From assembly GCA_002337455.1 (NCBI GenBank), contig DDGC01000002.1, positions 144,636 through 208,635 on the forward strand: DNA of 64,000 nucleotides. The letters run 5' to 3'. Every line of letters starts with the position of its first letter. Within the stretch, counting starts at the first letter, position 1. This DNA comes from Rhizobiales bacterium UBA1912 (GTDB taxonomy: Bacteria > Pseudomonadota > Alphaproteobacteria > Rhizobiales > Devosiaceae). The notes beneath the pieces are model-generated. The model made no database searches and had not been told where the DNA came from. It saw only the letters and a list, made by a program, of their open reading frames with translations. Below, piece after piece: positions 18,200 through 26,718 of this stretch. The position numbers and the translations under genes were made by a program.

Positions 18200-18289
18200 G
18201 ACCTCGTCTCCAATCTCGTTTTGTTCACATTTGTGGGTTTCGCCGCGGCATTTGCGCGGCAATACTGGCGGGAACTGATTCCCCTTGGC

Positions 18290-19408
18290 ATGTCGGAGTG
18301 TGTCTCACAAATGGTCGCTTGGTCCAGCCAGCAGGATGAGGCTCTCAAAGCCGTCGCCACATGGCTCAAGGACGAGAACGGGCCGCAGGTGTTCCGGCTG
18401 TTCGGATGGGCGGGCACGGGCAAATCGACGCTGGCCCGGCATCTGGCCAAGGACGTCAAGACGGTCAAATACGCGGCGTTTACCGGCAAGGCGGCGCTGG
18501 TGATGCGCAAGCGCGGGTGCAAGGGCGCTTCGACCATCCACTCGCTGATCTATACGCGGATTTCCGAAAAGGAAGGCGAGCCGCGCTTTGTGCTGGACCC
18601 GGAATCGGCGGCCGCGGACGCGGATTTGATCGTCATCGACGAAGTTTCCATGGTCGATGAAGTGCTGGGCACCGATCTGCTCTCGTTCGGCACCAAGGTG
18701 TTGGTATTGGGCGATCCGTTCCAGCTTCCTCCGGTGCAGGGCGAGGGGTTTTTCACCGCGCAGGACCCCGACGTCATGCTGACCGAAATTCACCGGCAGG
18801 CGGCGGACAACCCTATCGTCAGGCTCTCGCTCGATATTCGCGAGGGCCGCTGGCTGGATTATGGCACCTATGGCGAGAGCAAGGTGGTGTCGCGCCGCGA
18901 CGTCGATCAGGCCGAAGTTCTCGATGCCGATCAGGTGCTGGTGGGGCGAAACAAGACGCGGCTGGACTACAACAACCGGATACGGGAGTTGAAGGGCCTG
19001 CCCACCGACATTCCGGTCAAGGGCGACAGGCTGGTGTGCCTGCGGAACAACCCGCAGAAAAAACTGCTCAACGGGCAAATCTGGACGCTCAATTCGATAA
19101 AGAAGCGGGCCGGCGGCACGCTGGAAATGACCATCGACCCCGAGGAGGCCGACAGAACCTCGGTGCAGACCAAGGTGCGCGCGCATCAGAGCTTTTTTAC
19201 CGGCGAGGACGCGGAAATGAGCTGGCAGCTGCGCCGTCAGTACGACGAGTTCACCTATGGCTATTGCCTGACTGTCCACAAATCCCAGGGCAGCCAATGG
19301 GACAGCGTGTATCTGTTCGACGAGAGCTTCGTGTTTCGCGACGAGGCGCGGCGCTGGCTCTATACCGGCATCACGCGAGCCGCCGAGCGCATAATTGTCG
19401 TCCGGTGA
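18290..19408 (+). CDS. RecD-like ATP-dependent DNA helicase
   Basis: 372-residue superfamily 1 helicase. It has Walker A FGWAGTGKSTLA near 35, a TGKAALVMRKRGC motif, Walker B VIDEVSMVDE near 120, LGDPFQLPPV, and a UvrD_C2-type end with GYCLTVHKSQGSQWDSV and LYTGITRAAERIIVV. It lacks the N-terminal regions of RecD/TraA, so it is a compact single-module helicase of the kind common in alphaproteobacteria. ATG at 18290 is preferred, 18311 is possible; the reading further upstream is antisense to DUF924. Confidence 0.88.
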   Translation: MSECVSQMVAWSSQQDEALKAVATWLKDENGPQVFRLFGWAGTGKSTLARHLAKDVKTVKYAAFTGKAALVMRKRGCKGASTIHSLIYTRISEKEGEPRFVLDPESAAADADLIVIDEVSMVDEVLGTDLLSFGTKVLVLGDPFQLPPVQGEGFFTAQDPDVMLTEIHRQAADNPIVRLSLDIREGRWLDYGTYGESKVVSRRDVDQAEVLDADQVLVGRNKTRLDYNNRIRELKGLPTDIPVKGDRLVCLRNNPQKKLLNGQIWTLNSIKKRAGGTLEMTIDPEEADRTSVQTKVRAHQSFFTGEDAEMSWQLRRQYDEFTYGYCLTVHKSQGSQWDSVYLFDESFVFRDEARRWLYTGITRAAERIIVVR

Positions 19409-19429
19409 TCTGGCTGTCGAACGCCGTCC

Positions 19430-21271
19430 TCAGTTTTCGGCCGGTTCGGCCTTTTGCAGGATTTCGGCCGCCTCGGGGTTGAGGGCCGTGCTTTTTTGCC
19501 GGGGCGTGAATGACGGCGTGGGCCGCGGACCGCCTGCGTTGCCGAGCATGAGCGCGGCGCCCTCGCGCAATCCGCCGGCGATATCGAGTTCGAACCGGGC
19601 CTTGTCGCGTTCGCGGACCTCATCGAGAATATCGGATGCCTCGTCTTCATCGACGCCCAGCGCGACCAGGGTTTCGTAGCCGAAGACGAACGCGGATTCG
19701 AGCATTTCGCGGATCTGGTAATCGACACCCAAATGAACCAGTTCGACTGCGTGCTCGCGATCAAAAGCCCGGACAAAGAGCTGCGCGAGGGGGTAGTGAG
19801 ACTTGACGTGCTCGGCGATCAGGGTCGCGTCGGCCGGCCTGTCGATGCACACCAGAACCGCCGTGGCCGTGGATGCGCCGGCGGCGTGGAGAATTTCGGG
19901 GCGGGTGCCGTCGCCATAATAGACCTTGAAGCCGAAACGCGATGCGGCCTGGATCATTTCCACGTCGTTGTCGATGATCGTAACATCGACGCCCTTGGCC
20001 AATAGCGGCTGGCTGACGATCTGGGAGAACCGGCCAAAGCCGATGACAAGTACGGTACCGGCCAATCCGTCGGCGATTTCCACACCGTCGAGATCGGGAG
20101 CCTGACGCGGCATTACGCGGTTCATGCCGATGATTGCGATGGGGGTGAGAACCATCGAGATGATGACGGTGGTCGTCAGAATGGCGTTCATTTCCGCATC
20201 AAGGATGCCCACCCCCAAAGCGGCGGAAAACAGAACGAAGGCAAATTCTCCGCCCTGCGCCATGAGCACCGAGCGCTCCAACGCCTCGCCATGGCTGGAC
20301 CGCAACAGACGGGCGATACCGTAGATGCCAGCGAATTTGAGGGCCATATAGACAATCACGGCCATGATGATGAACGGGTAGTTCTGGGCGATGACGCCCA
20401 GATCGAGCGACATGCCGACGGCGATGAAAAACAGGCCGAGCAGAATGCCGCGGAACGGCTCGATATCGGCTTCCAGCTGGTGGCGGAATGTCGATTCCGA
20501 AAGGAGCACGCCGGCCAGGAAGGCACCCATGGCCATGGAGAGGCCACTGATATTCATGGCGAGCGCGGCGCCGAGCACGACAAGCAGAGCGGCGGCGGTC
20601 ATCACCTCGCGGGCATGGGCGTTGGCGAGAATGCGGAACAGCGGATTGAGCAGGAAACGCCCCACGAGGACCAGACCGACTAGCGCGCCGACAGCGATTG
20701 CGATGTCGGTCAGGCGCTGGCTCATGGTCACCGTCTCGGCCTGTGGCGCGATGAACGTTACAAGCGCCAGAAGTGGCACGATGGCGAGATCTTCCAGCAG
20801 GAGGACCGAGATCATTTTCTGGCCGGCGGGAGTGGCGATTTCCCCGCGCTCTTCGAGCACCTGAAAAACGATAGCGGTCGAAGTGAGGACGAACCCGAGC
20901 CCGGCGATCAGGGCGACGGTTGGCGATAGGCCCATCAATATGCCGGCGCCGGTCATCAGCGCCGCGCAGGTTGCAACCTGGAGCACGCCGAGGCCAAAAA
21001 TCTGCTTGCGCAGGCTCCAGAGCCGCCGGGGCTGCATTTCGAGCCCGATGATGAACAAGAACATCACGACGCCGAGTTCGGCGGCGTGCAGGATGGTATC
21101 GGGATGGGTGACAATGGCAAGTCCGAACGGCCCGATGGCCAGACCTGCGGCCAGATAACCAAGCACGGAGCCGAGCCCGATACGCTTGAAAATCGGGACC
21201 GCAACGACACCAGCTGCGAGAATTCCGACGATCGGAAAGAGGTCGAACCCGTGTGCCGCTTCGCCAGCCAT
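19430..21271 (-). CDS. CPA2 cation:proton antiporter with RCK domain (KefB/KefC-like)
   Basis: 613 residues. Twelve or so membrane helices (1-385) form the Na+/H+-exchanger domain, with LEDLAIVPLLALV and GAFLAGVLLSES. A TrkA-N/RCK domain (about 405-520) starts GTVLVIGFGRFSQIVS, and an acidic/proline C-terminal tail follows. The family moves K+ or Na+ against protons, and Kef relatives respond to glutathione adducts. No KefF/KefG ancillary gene is adjacent, so the ligand is unknown. Confidence 0.9.
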   Translation of the reverse strand: MAGEAAHGFDLFPIVGILAAGVVAVPIFKRIGLGSVLGYLAAGLAIGPFGLAIVTHPDTILHAAELGVVMFLFIIGLEMQPRRLWSLRKQIFGLGVLQVATCAALMTGAGILMGLSPTVALIAGLGFVLTSTAIVFQVLEERGEIATPAGQKMISVLLLEDLAIVPLLALVTFIAPQAETVTMSQRLTDIAIAVGALVGLVLVGRFLLNPLFRILANAHAREVMTAAALLVVLGAALAMNISGLSMAMGAFLAGVLLSESTFRHQLEADIEPFRGILLGLFFIAVGMSLDLGVIAQNYPFIIMAVIVYMALKFAGIYGIARLLRSSHGEALERSVLMAQGGEFAFVLFSAALGVGILDAEMNAILTTTVIISMVLTPIAIIGMNRVMPRQAPDLDGVEIADGLAGTVLVIGFGRFSQIVSQPLLAKGVDVTIIDNDVEMIQAASRFGFKVYYGDGTRPEILHAAGASTATAVLVCIDRPADATLIAEHVKSHYPLAQLFVRAFDREHAVELVHLGVDYQIREMLESAFVFGYETLVALGVDEDEASDILDEVRERDKARFELDIAGGLREGAALMLGNAGGPRPTPSFTPRQKSTALNPEAAEILQKAEPAEN

Positions 21272-21354
21272 GCTGTCCCCCGGGAGATGAAAAATATTCG
21301 GCTACGCTAAGCCAGACCGTGGCCCGCGACAAGGTGATTGACGGCAGTGTATCG

Positions 21355-21376
21355 GTGTGTTAGTTATATAGCACAC
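21355..21376. promoter_or_regulatory. Candidate operator of the GntR/ABC operon
   Basis: GTGTG-TTAGTTATATAG-CACAC is a 22-bp imperfect palindrome (8 of 11 pairs) about 15-37 bp before the regulator start. It overlaps an AT-rich TAGTTATATA that could be the -10 box. YtrA-type GntR regulators repress their own ABC operons from such sites; binding here is inferred. Confidence 0.55.
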
Positions 21377-21391
21377 TACACGGAAGCACAC

Positions 21392-21748
21392 ATGACCCAG
21401 TGGCGCGACGACCAACCGATATTTCTGCAAATCCGGCAAAGGATGATCGAGATGATCCTCAATGGGGCGATCAACGAGGGCGACCCCCTGCCCTCTGTCC
21501 GACAAGTGGCGACCGACCTGTCGGTCAATCCGCTGACGGTGACCAAATCATACCAGTCGCTGGTGGATATGGGCACTGTTGAAAAGCGCCGGGGACTCGG
21601 CATGTATGTGACCGATGGTGCGCGGGCCGCCCTGCTTGCGCATGAAAGGGACAAGTTTCTTAAAGAGGACTGGCCGGCGATTGCGGCGCGGATTTCTGCG
21701 CTCGGACTTTCCGCCGGTGACCTGCTCAAGCATGGAGACGAGAAATGA
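21392..21748 (+). CDS. GntR family regulator, YtrA-like
   Basis: 118 residues: an N-terminal GntR winged helix (about 10-75, with DPLPSVRQVATDLSVNPLTVTKSYQSL) and only a short helical tail, the YtrA layout without a large ligand domain. The gene starts an operon with an ABC ATPase and permease, overlapping the ATPase as ATGA. It is expected to repress the operon from the palindrome just upstream. ATG 21392 is chosen since upstream codons run through the palindrome. Confidence 0.9.
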   Translation: MTQWRDDQPIFLQIRQRMIEMILNGAINEGDPLPSVRQVATDLSVNPLTVTKSYQSLVDMGTVEKRRGLGMYVTDGARAALLAHERDKFLKEDWPAIAARISALGLSAGDLLKHGDEK

Positions 21749-22629
21749 CCGCTGAAACTCCAATCGTTTCCGCGCGCGGCCTACGCAAGCAGTTCGGCAA
21801 GAACGAGATTCTGCACGGGCTCGATTTCGACATTCCAGCCGGCCGCATCTACGGGCTGGTCGGGCACAATGGCGCCGGCAAGACGACGACGCTCAATGCG
21901 CTGCTGGGCCTGACCCAGTGCGAGGGCAAGATCGAGGTATTGGGGCTCGACCCCTTTGCCAACCGCGCCACGCTGATGAACAATGTCGCGTTCATTTCCG
22001 ACGTCGCCTCCCTCCCCCGGTTCCTGCGGGTGCGCGAACTTTTTGCGCTGCTGAGCAACATCCATCCCAACTTCTCCCAGGACAAGGCACGCGATTTCCT
22101 CTCGGGCACCGACATCAAGCCCGAAGCCAAAATCAAGAACCTGTCCAAAGGGATGATCGCCCAGCTTCACCTTGCAGTGGTCATGGCTATCGATGCCAAG
22201 CTCCTGGTGCTGGACGAACCCACGCTCGGGCTCGACATCACCTATCGCAAGCGGTTTTACCGGCGGCTGCTCGAGGACTACATGACCGAGGAGCGCACGC
22301 TTTTGATCACCACCCATCAGGTGGACGAGATCGAGTTCATGCTGTCCGACATCATGTTCATCCGCGACGGCGAGTTGATCGTCCATATGCAGATGGAGAC
22401 GGTCAACACCCGCTATTGCCAGTTGGTGATAGCCGACCCCACCCATGTGGACGCAGCCCGTGCGCTCGGCCCGATCTTCATCGAAAGCCGGTTTGGCCAG
22501 ACTGTAATGGTCTTTGACGGTGTGGACCGCGAAAAGCTTGCACCCCTGGGCCAGCTTTCCACTCCGAGCCTTTCGGACCTTTTCGTCGCGCTGATGCAGC
22601 GTGAAACCCACAATGCGGGAGCCGCCTGA
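21745..22629 (+). CDS. ABC transporter ATP-binding protein
   Basis: 294-residue ATPase with Walker A GHNGAGKTTTLN near 36, signature LSKGM near 134 and Walker B LLVLDEPTLGLD. A C-terminal extra domain (about 215-290) is typical of exporter ATPases in GntR/YtrA operons. Start and stop overlap the neighbouring genes (ATGA and TGATG), showing tight coupling. The transported compound is unknown; related systems respond to cell-wall-active agents. Confidence 0.9.
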   Translation: MTAETPIVSARGLRKQFGKNEILHGLDFDIPAGRIYGLVGHNGAGKTTTLNALLGLTQCEGKIEVLGLDPFANRATLMNNVAFISDVASLPRFLRVRELFALLSNIHPNFSQDKARDFLSGTDIKPEAKIKNLSKGMIAQLHLAVVMAIDAKLLVLDEPTLGLDITYRKRFYRRLLEDYMTEERTLLITTHQVDEIEFMLSDIMFIRDGELIVHMQMETVNTRYCQLVIADPTHVDAARALGPIFIESRFGQTVMVFDGVDREKLAPLGQLSTPSLSDLFVALMQRETHNAGAA

Positions 22630-23522
22630 TGCAGGCCTTCATTGCGCTTATCAAACGCGAATATCTCGAGCATCGCGGCGCCTTTGTCTACGGCCCGGCC
22701 CTTCTTTTGGCGCTCGTATCGCTGGCGGCTCTTTATGCTGTGTTCGGAACCGATTTCAGGGACGAATTCAGTGGGACCCTTCCGACCGTGCTGCGCTTTT
22801 ATGAGGCGGCCTTCGCTCTGGGGGCAGCGGGATGGCTGGTCTATCTGGTCATCATGCTGTTCTTTTACTATGGCGATGCGTTCTCAGCCGATAGCCGCAA
22901 CAATTCGATGCTGTTCTGGAAATCGATGCCGCAGAGTGATCTGAAAATCTTCGGGTCCAAAGTGGCCGCTTCGCTGACTGTGTTTCCCGCGGCGATCCTT
23001 GCCGCCCTCGCCATCACCGGGCTAATCGCCTATCTGCCGACCGTCATCGCGAGCAATTTCCTCGGCGGCTTTGCGCCACCGACCATAGGGGAAACGGTAA
23101 GCGCCTGGCTCAACATCATGGTTTCGGCCATCGTGCTGTTTGCCATAACGTTGCTGTGGTACCTGCCCTTCCTGGCCTGGGTGGGCCTGCTGGGCACCAT
23201 ATTCAAGCGCTGGGCCATTCCGCTCGCCTTTCTCATACCGGCGGTGATCGGGCTGTTTGAACGGGTCGTGATGCGCAATATCTTGCAGGATGGCGTCTTG
23301 TGGTCCTTCATCACGGACCGGTTCGAAGTGAAATTCGAGGGCTTCGATTTCGAAGTGTACTTCCAGCAACACTGGCTCGCAGGCCAGCAATGGGACGGAT
23401 TGGAACTGGCCACCCTCATGCTGACGGGGGTGGATTGGATCCAGCTTGCGGGCGGGATCGCGGTTGCGGTGATTTTCGTTTATGCGGCCAGCGAGTATCG
23501 CAGGCGATACATCCTAACCTGA
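22629..23522 (+). CDS. ABC transporter permease (ABC-2 type)
   Basis: 297 residues with six hydrophobic segments and a large loop between the fifth and sixth. It is the membrane partner of the preceding ATPase. A conserved LFFYYGDAFSADSRNNSMLFWKSMP segment near 77 is characteristic of this exporter group. It ends just before a strong bidirectional terminator. Confidence 0.85.
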   Translation: MQAFIALIKREYLEHRGAFVYGPALLLALVSLAALYAVFGTDFRDEFSGTLPTVLRFYEAAFALGAAGWLVYLVIMLFFYYGDAFSADSRNNSMLFWKSMPQSDLKIFGSKVAASLTVFPAAILAALAITGLIAYLPTVIASNFLGGFAPPTIGETVSAWLNIMVSAIVLFAITLLWYLPFLAWVGLLGTIFKRWAIPLAFLIPAVIGLFERVVMRNILQDGVLWSFITDRFEVKFEGFDFEVYFQQHWLAGQQWDGLELATLMLTGVDWIQLAGGIAVAVIFVYAASEYRRRYILT

Positions 23523-23524
23523 AT

Positions 23525-23554
23525 AAAAAGGCCGCCCTGAGGGCGGCCTTTTTC
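23525..23554. terminator. Bidirectional Rho-independent terminator
   Basis: A perfect 10-bp stem AAGGCCGCCC-TGA-GGGCGGCCTT is flanked by A-runs and T-runs, so it serves both the plus-strand ABC operon and the minus-strand mmsA. Confidence 0.9.
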
Positions 23555-23556
23555 TT

Positions 23557-25053
23557 TTACGCCATTGTGGGCATTGAGAACTGCGCACCCCCCCTAAGCC
23601 CGGAGGGCCAGCGAGCTGTGACCGTCTTGGTACGGGTCCAGAACTTTATCGAGTCCGTGCCGTGCTGATTGAGATCGCCGAAGGCCGATGCCTTCCAGCC
23701 GCCGAACGAGTGGTAAGCCAGCGGCGTGGGAATGGGCACATTGATGCCCACCATGCCGATATTGATACGCGAGGCGAAATCGCGCGCTGTGTCGCCATCG
23801 CGGGTGAAGATGGCGACGCCATTGCCATAGGGGTGCTTGAGCGGCAGCGACAGCGCCTCTTCATAGGTGGGAGCGCGCACCACCGACAGCACCGGGCCGA
23901 AAATCTCTTCGCGATAGATGTCCATTTCGGGGGTGACGCGATCGAACAGCGTGCCGCCTACGAAATAGCCGTTTTCATAGCCCTGCAGCGAGAAGCCGCG
24001 ACCATCGACGACGAGATCGGCACCCTGTTTGTGGCCGCTACCGATAAGCGAGAGGATACGCTGCTGCGCCGCGCTGGTGATGACGGGGCCGAGGTCGGTT
24101 GCCGGATCGGTGTAGGGGCCGATCTTGAGGCTTTCGACGCGCGGCGCAAGCGCTGCGATCAGCCGGTCGGCCGTTTCCTCGCCAACCGGGACTGCAACGG
24201 AAATCGCCATGCAGCGCTCGCCCGCCGAGCCGTAGCCGGCGCCAATCAGCGCATCGGCGGCCTTTTCGATATCGGCGTCGGGCATAACGATCATGTGGTT
24301 CTTGGCGCCGCCGAAGGCCTGCACGCGCTTGCCGTGGGCGGCAGCGGTCGCATAGATATGGCGGGCGATTGGCGTCGAGCCGACAAAGCTGACACCGGCA
24401 ATTTCATCATGAGCCAGGATAGCGTCGACCGCGGTCTTGTCGCCGTTGACGACGTTGAGGATGCCAGCGGGGAGGCCCGCTTCGAGCATCAACTCGGCCA
24501 GGCGCAGGGGAACCGAAGGGGCGCGCTCGGACGGTTTGAGGATGAAGGCATTGCCCGCCGCGATGGCGGGGGCGAACATCCACATGGGGATCATGGCGGG
24601 GAAGTTGAACGGGGTGATGCCTGCGCCAATGCCCAGCGACTGGCGCATGGAATACATGTCGATCCCCGGCCCGGCGCCTTCGGTGAATTCGCCCTTTTGC
24701 AGATGGGGGATGCCGCAGACAAATTCGGCGACCTCCATGCCGCGCACGATATCGCCCTTGGAATCCTCGATGGTCTTGCCGTGCTCGACCGAGAGCAGTT
24801 CGGCCAACTCGTCCATGTGGGTGTTGATGAGATCGACAAAGCGGAAGAATACCCGCGCCCGGCGTTGAGGATTGGTGGCGGCCCAGCCCGGTTGCGCAGC
24901 GGCGGCGGATTGGATGGCCGTTTCGAGGTCGTCGGCATCGGCCAGCGCGATTTTGGCGGAGATTTCGCCCGTTGCCGGATTGAAGACATCCGCGGACCGG
25001 CCCGACTTGCCCACCACATGTGCTCCGTTGATGAAATGTCCGATGGTTTTCAT
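23557..25053 (-). CDS. mmsA: CoA-acylating methylmalonate-semialdehyde dehydrogenase
   Basis: 498-residue aldehyde dehydrogenase of the MmsA/IolA family. It converts (methyl)malonate semialdehyde with NAD+ and CoA to propionyl- or acetyl-CoA plus CO2, the last step of inositol and valine breakdown. FNFPAMIPMWMFAPAIAAGNAFILKPSE is the ALDH core, GSAGERCMAISVAVPVG holds the catalytic Cys near 285, and the C-terminus has INVPIPTPLAYHSFGGWKAS. It is 14 kb from the iol genes and divergent from a LysR gene that may control it; the inositol link is by pathway logic. Confidence 0.93.
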   Translation of the reverse strand: MKTIGHFINGAHVVGKSGRSADVFNPATGEISAKIALADADDLETAIQSAAAAQPGWAATNPQRRARVFFRFVDLINTHMDELAELLSVEHGKTIEDSKGDIVRGMEVAEFVCGIPHLQKGEFTEGAGPGIDMYSMRQSLGIGAGITPFNFPAMIPMWMFAPAIAAGNAFILKPSERAPSVPLRLAELMLEAGLPAGILNVVNGDKTAVDAILAHDEIAGVSFVGSTPIARHIYATAAAHGKRVQAFGGAKNHMIVMPDADIEKAADALIGAGYGSAGERCMAISVAVPVGEETADRLIAALAPRVESLKIGPYTDPATDLGPVITSAAQQRILSLIGSGHKQGADLVVDGRGFSLQGYENGYFVGGTLFDRVTPEMDIYREEIFGPVLSVVRAPTYEEALSLPLKHPYGNGVAIFTRDGDTARDFASRINIGMVGINVPIPTPLAYHSFGGWKASAFGDLNQHGTDSIKFWTRTKTVTARWPSGLRGGAQFSMPTMA

Positions 25054-25149
25054 GCTCGCTCCTCAAAATTTCCGCGCGAGAATGAATGTCTATTATTATA
25101 GCTTCAACGTGATAGTTTTCACATTCGATGTGCACAAATCGTAGAGCAA

Positions 25150-26046
25150 ATGAACTGGGATGATATTCGGATATTCTTGGCCATTGCGCGCGAGGGCCAG
25201 ATCCTGGCTGCGGCGCGGGGGCTAGGCGTCAACCACGCGACGGTGGCACGGCGGCTGAGCGCGCTCGAAGCCGCCATGGGGGCACGGCTTTTCGTGCGGC
25301 GCACCAATGGATGCGATCTGACCGCAGAGGGCGAAGCGCTGCTCGAGCGCGCCGAGCTGATGGAGACCGCGGCGCTCAATGCTCAAACCGTCGTCGGGGG
25401 CACCGATGCGGCGATTTCCGGGGTGGTGCGGATCGGGGCTCCGGACGGGTTCGGCGTTGGATTTCTGGCGCCGAGACTGGGCGCGCTGCGCGCCCGACAT
25501 CCGGGCCTCACTGTACAATTGGTGCCTGTGCCGCGCAGTTTTTCGCTATCGCGTCGCGAGGCCGATATTGCCATCACTGTGGCGCGACCGACCGAGGGGC
25601 GGCTTGTATGCCGCAAGCTGGTCGATTACCGGCTCGGGCTTTATGCGGCTTCCGACTATGTCAAGCAACGCGGCATGCCGAAGACAGCGGCCGATCTCAA
25701 AGATCATAGCCTTGTGGGCTATATGGAGGATTTGATTTTCACCCCCTCGCTCGATTACGCCCGCGACATCTGGAAGGGCTGGCGATCCGATATCGAGGTT
25801 TCGAGTGCGCTGGGCCAGACCGAGGCGGTCCGAGGTGGCGCCGGCATCGGCATCCTGCACGATTTTCTGGCGCACAGATATGCCGAGCTGGTGCCGGTGT
25901 TGCCCGAGTTGGGACTTGTCCGAAACTACTGGACGGTGATGCACGAGGACGTGCGCGCGATCAGGCGGGTTTCGGTCGTGGCTGATTTCATTGCCGAAAC
26001 CGTATCGCTGGCACGCAGGAGCTTCTCCCGAACAGAGCGCGCCTGA
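25150..26046 (+). CDS. LysR family transcriptional regulator
   Basis: 298 residues with an N-terminal winged helix (MNWDDIRIFLAIAREGQILAAARGLGVNHATVARRLSALE) and a substrate-binding domain (about 90-290). It is divergent from mmsA across 96 bp containing GTGATAGTTTTCACATTC-type dyads near 25110-25125, so it is the likely regulator of mmsA. The effector is unknown. Confidence 0.88.
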   Translation: MNWDDIRIFLAIAREGQILAAARGLGVNHATVARRLSALEAAMGARLFVRRTNGCDLTAEGEALLERAELMETAALNAQTVVGGTDAAISGVVRIGAPDGFGVGFLAPRLGALRARHPGLTVQLVPVPRSFSLSRREADIAITVARPTEGRLVCRKLVDYRLGLYAASDYVKQRGMPKTAADLKDHSLVGYMEDLIFTPSLDYARDIWKGWRSDIEVSSALGQTEAVRGGAGIGILHDFLAHRYAELVPVLPELGLVRNYWTVMHEDVRAIRRVSVVADFIAETVSLARRSFSRTERA

Positions 26047-26080
26047 TTCGAGACGGGGAAGTATGGAACAACAACAAACC

Positions 26081-26105
26081 TTTGAGAATCCCTCTTATTC
26101 TCAAA
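26081..26105. terminator. Perfect hairpin downstream of LysR
   Basis: TTTGAGAAT-CCCTCTT-ATTCTCAAA has a 9-bp stem and 7-base loop. There is no clear U-run on either strand, so it may be a weak terminator of lysR or the 5' structure of the following small unit. Confidence 0.45.
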
Positions 26106-26212
26106 CCCACTCAAACATTCGTGCAATGATCGCGAAGCAAAATTGGGTTGCCAGAACTGTGAAATCAGGCCACCATGATCGTGGTCTTAACCAAGCGAAA
26201 GGAGGTGATCCA

Positions 26213-26290
26213 ATGTCTAGTGAGATCCGCGCAGGCGGGAGCGACTTTGGGTATGAGGTGATTTCAACGAGGCAACCCTCGGCGAAATAG
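26213..26290 (+). CDS. 25-codon ORF behind a 15-nt perfect Shine-Dalgarno
   Basis: The ORF reads MSSEIRAGGSDFGYEVISTR plus five residues, then TAG. It is preceded at 26198-26212 by AAAGGAGGTGATCCA, which is complementary to the whole 3' tail of 16S rRNA; GGAGG lies 7 nt from the ATG. A Rho-independent terminator follows at 26360-26396. The peptide has no signal sequence or membrane segment and I do not recognise it. It could be a highly translated small protein, or the site could be a ribosome-binding decoy in a small RNA. It lies in the gap between lysR and the FMN riboswitch. Confidence 0.55.
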   Translation: MSSEIRAGGSDFGYEVISTRQPSAK

Positions 26291-26359
26291 CCCGCTCTCC
26301 GAACCGCTTGGTGCAAACGGTTCCAACGGTTCAAGTCACCCCGTGTGACGGTATCATGG

Positions 26360-26396
26360 AAGGACTGTTCGAGTTATCGGACAGTCCTTTTTCTTT
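26360..26396 (+). terminator. Rho-independent terminator of the small unit
   Basis: AAGGACTGT / ACAGTCCTT stem (extendable by two pairs) around GAGTTATC, followed by TTTTTCTTTT. It closes the short unit and isolates it from the FMN riboswitch 80 bp further on. Confidence 0.88.
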
Positions 26397-26475
26397 TGCC
26401 CGCTTGAATGGCGGACGCAAGGCGCCTAGATTGTCCATCGGCGTTTCACGATGGAATGCCTTATTTTAGATTTTA

Positions 26476-26619
26476 CGTTCTCAGGGCGGGGTGAAAGTCC
26501 CCACCGGCGGTAACAGTTCTTTGGACCTGAAGCCCGCGAGCGCCTCGCCACAGTGGTGAGGGTCAGCAGATTCGGTGCAACTCCGAAGCCGACGGTCATA
26601 GTCCGGATGAGAGAGAACG
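26476..26619 (+). promoter_or_regulatory. FMN riboswitch (RFN element)
   Basis: All conserved blocks of the RFN aptamer appear in order: GGGCGGGGTGAAAGTCCC, CACCGGCGGTAA, AGCCCGCGAGCG, GTCAGCAGATTCGGTG, CCGAAGCCGACGGTCATAGT and CCGGATGAGAGAGAAC. P1 is closed by CGTTCTC (26476-26482) with GAGAACG (26613-26619). It senses FMN and controls the downstream EamA-type transporter, which identifies that protein as a riboflavin transporter. Confidence 0.96.
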
Positions 26620-26670
26620 GGAATTGCGCCTTGTTGCGTGCCGTCATCTTTGGATGCGGGGCGCTTGAGG

Positions 26671-26717
26671 TGTCGTCTCCCGTAACCCTGAGGAAACTGG
26701 TTACGGAAAGGACGACA
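26671..26717 (+). promoter_or_regulatory. Ribosome-site hairpin, likely riboswitch expression platform
   Basis: TGTCGTC (26671-26677) pairs with GACGACA (26711-26717) and CCGTAACC (26680-26687) with GGTTACGG (26699-26706). The Shine-Dalgarno AAAGGA (26707-26712) is trapped between the two stems, two codons before ribN. There is no U-run, so FMN would block translation rather than transcription; inferred from structure. Confidence 0.7.
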
Positions 26718-26718
26718 T

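Noticed and set aside
17630..18289. N-terminal extension of the RecD-like helicase
   Set aside because: This part of the open frame is antisense to the DUF924 gene; helicase homology begins after 18290.
23662..25101. 479-residue plus-strand ORF
   Set aside because: Antisense to mmsA.
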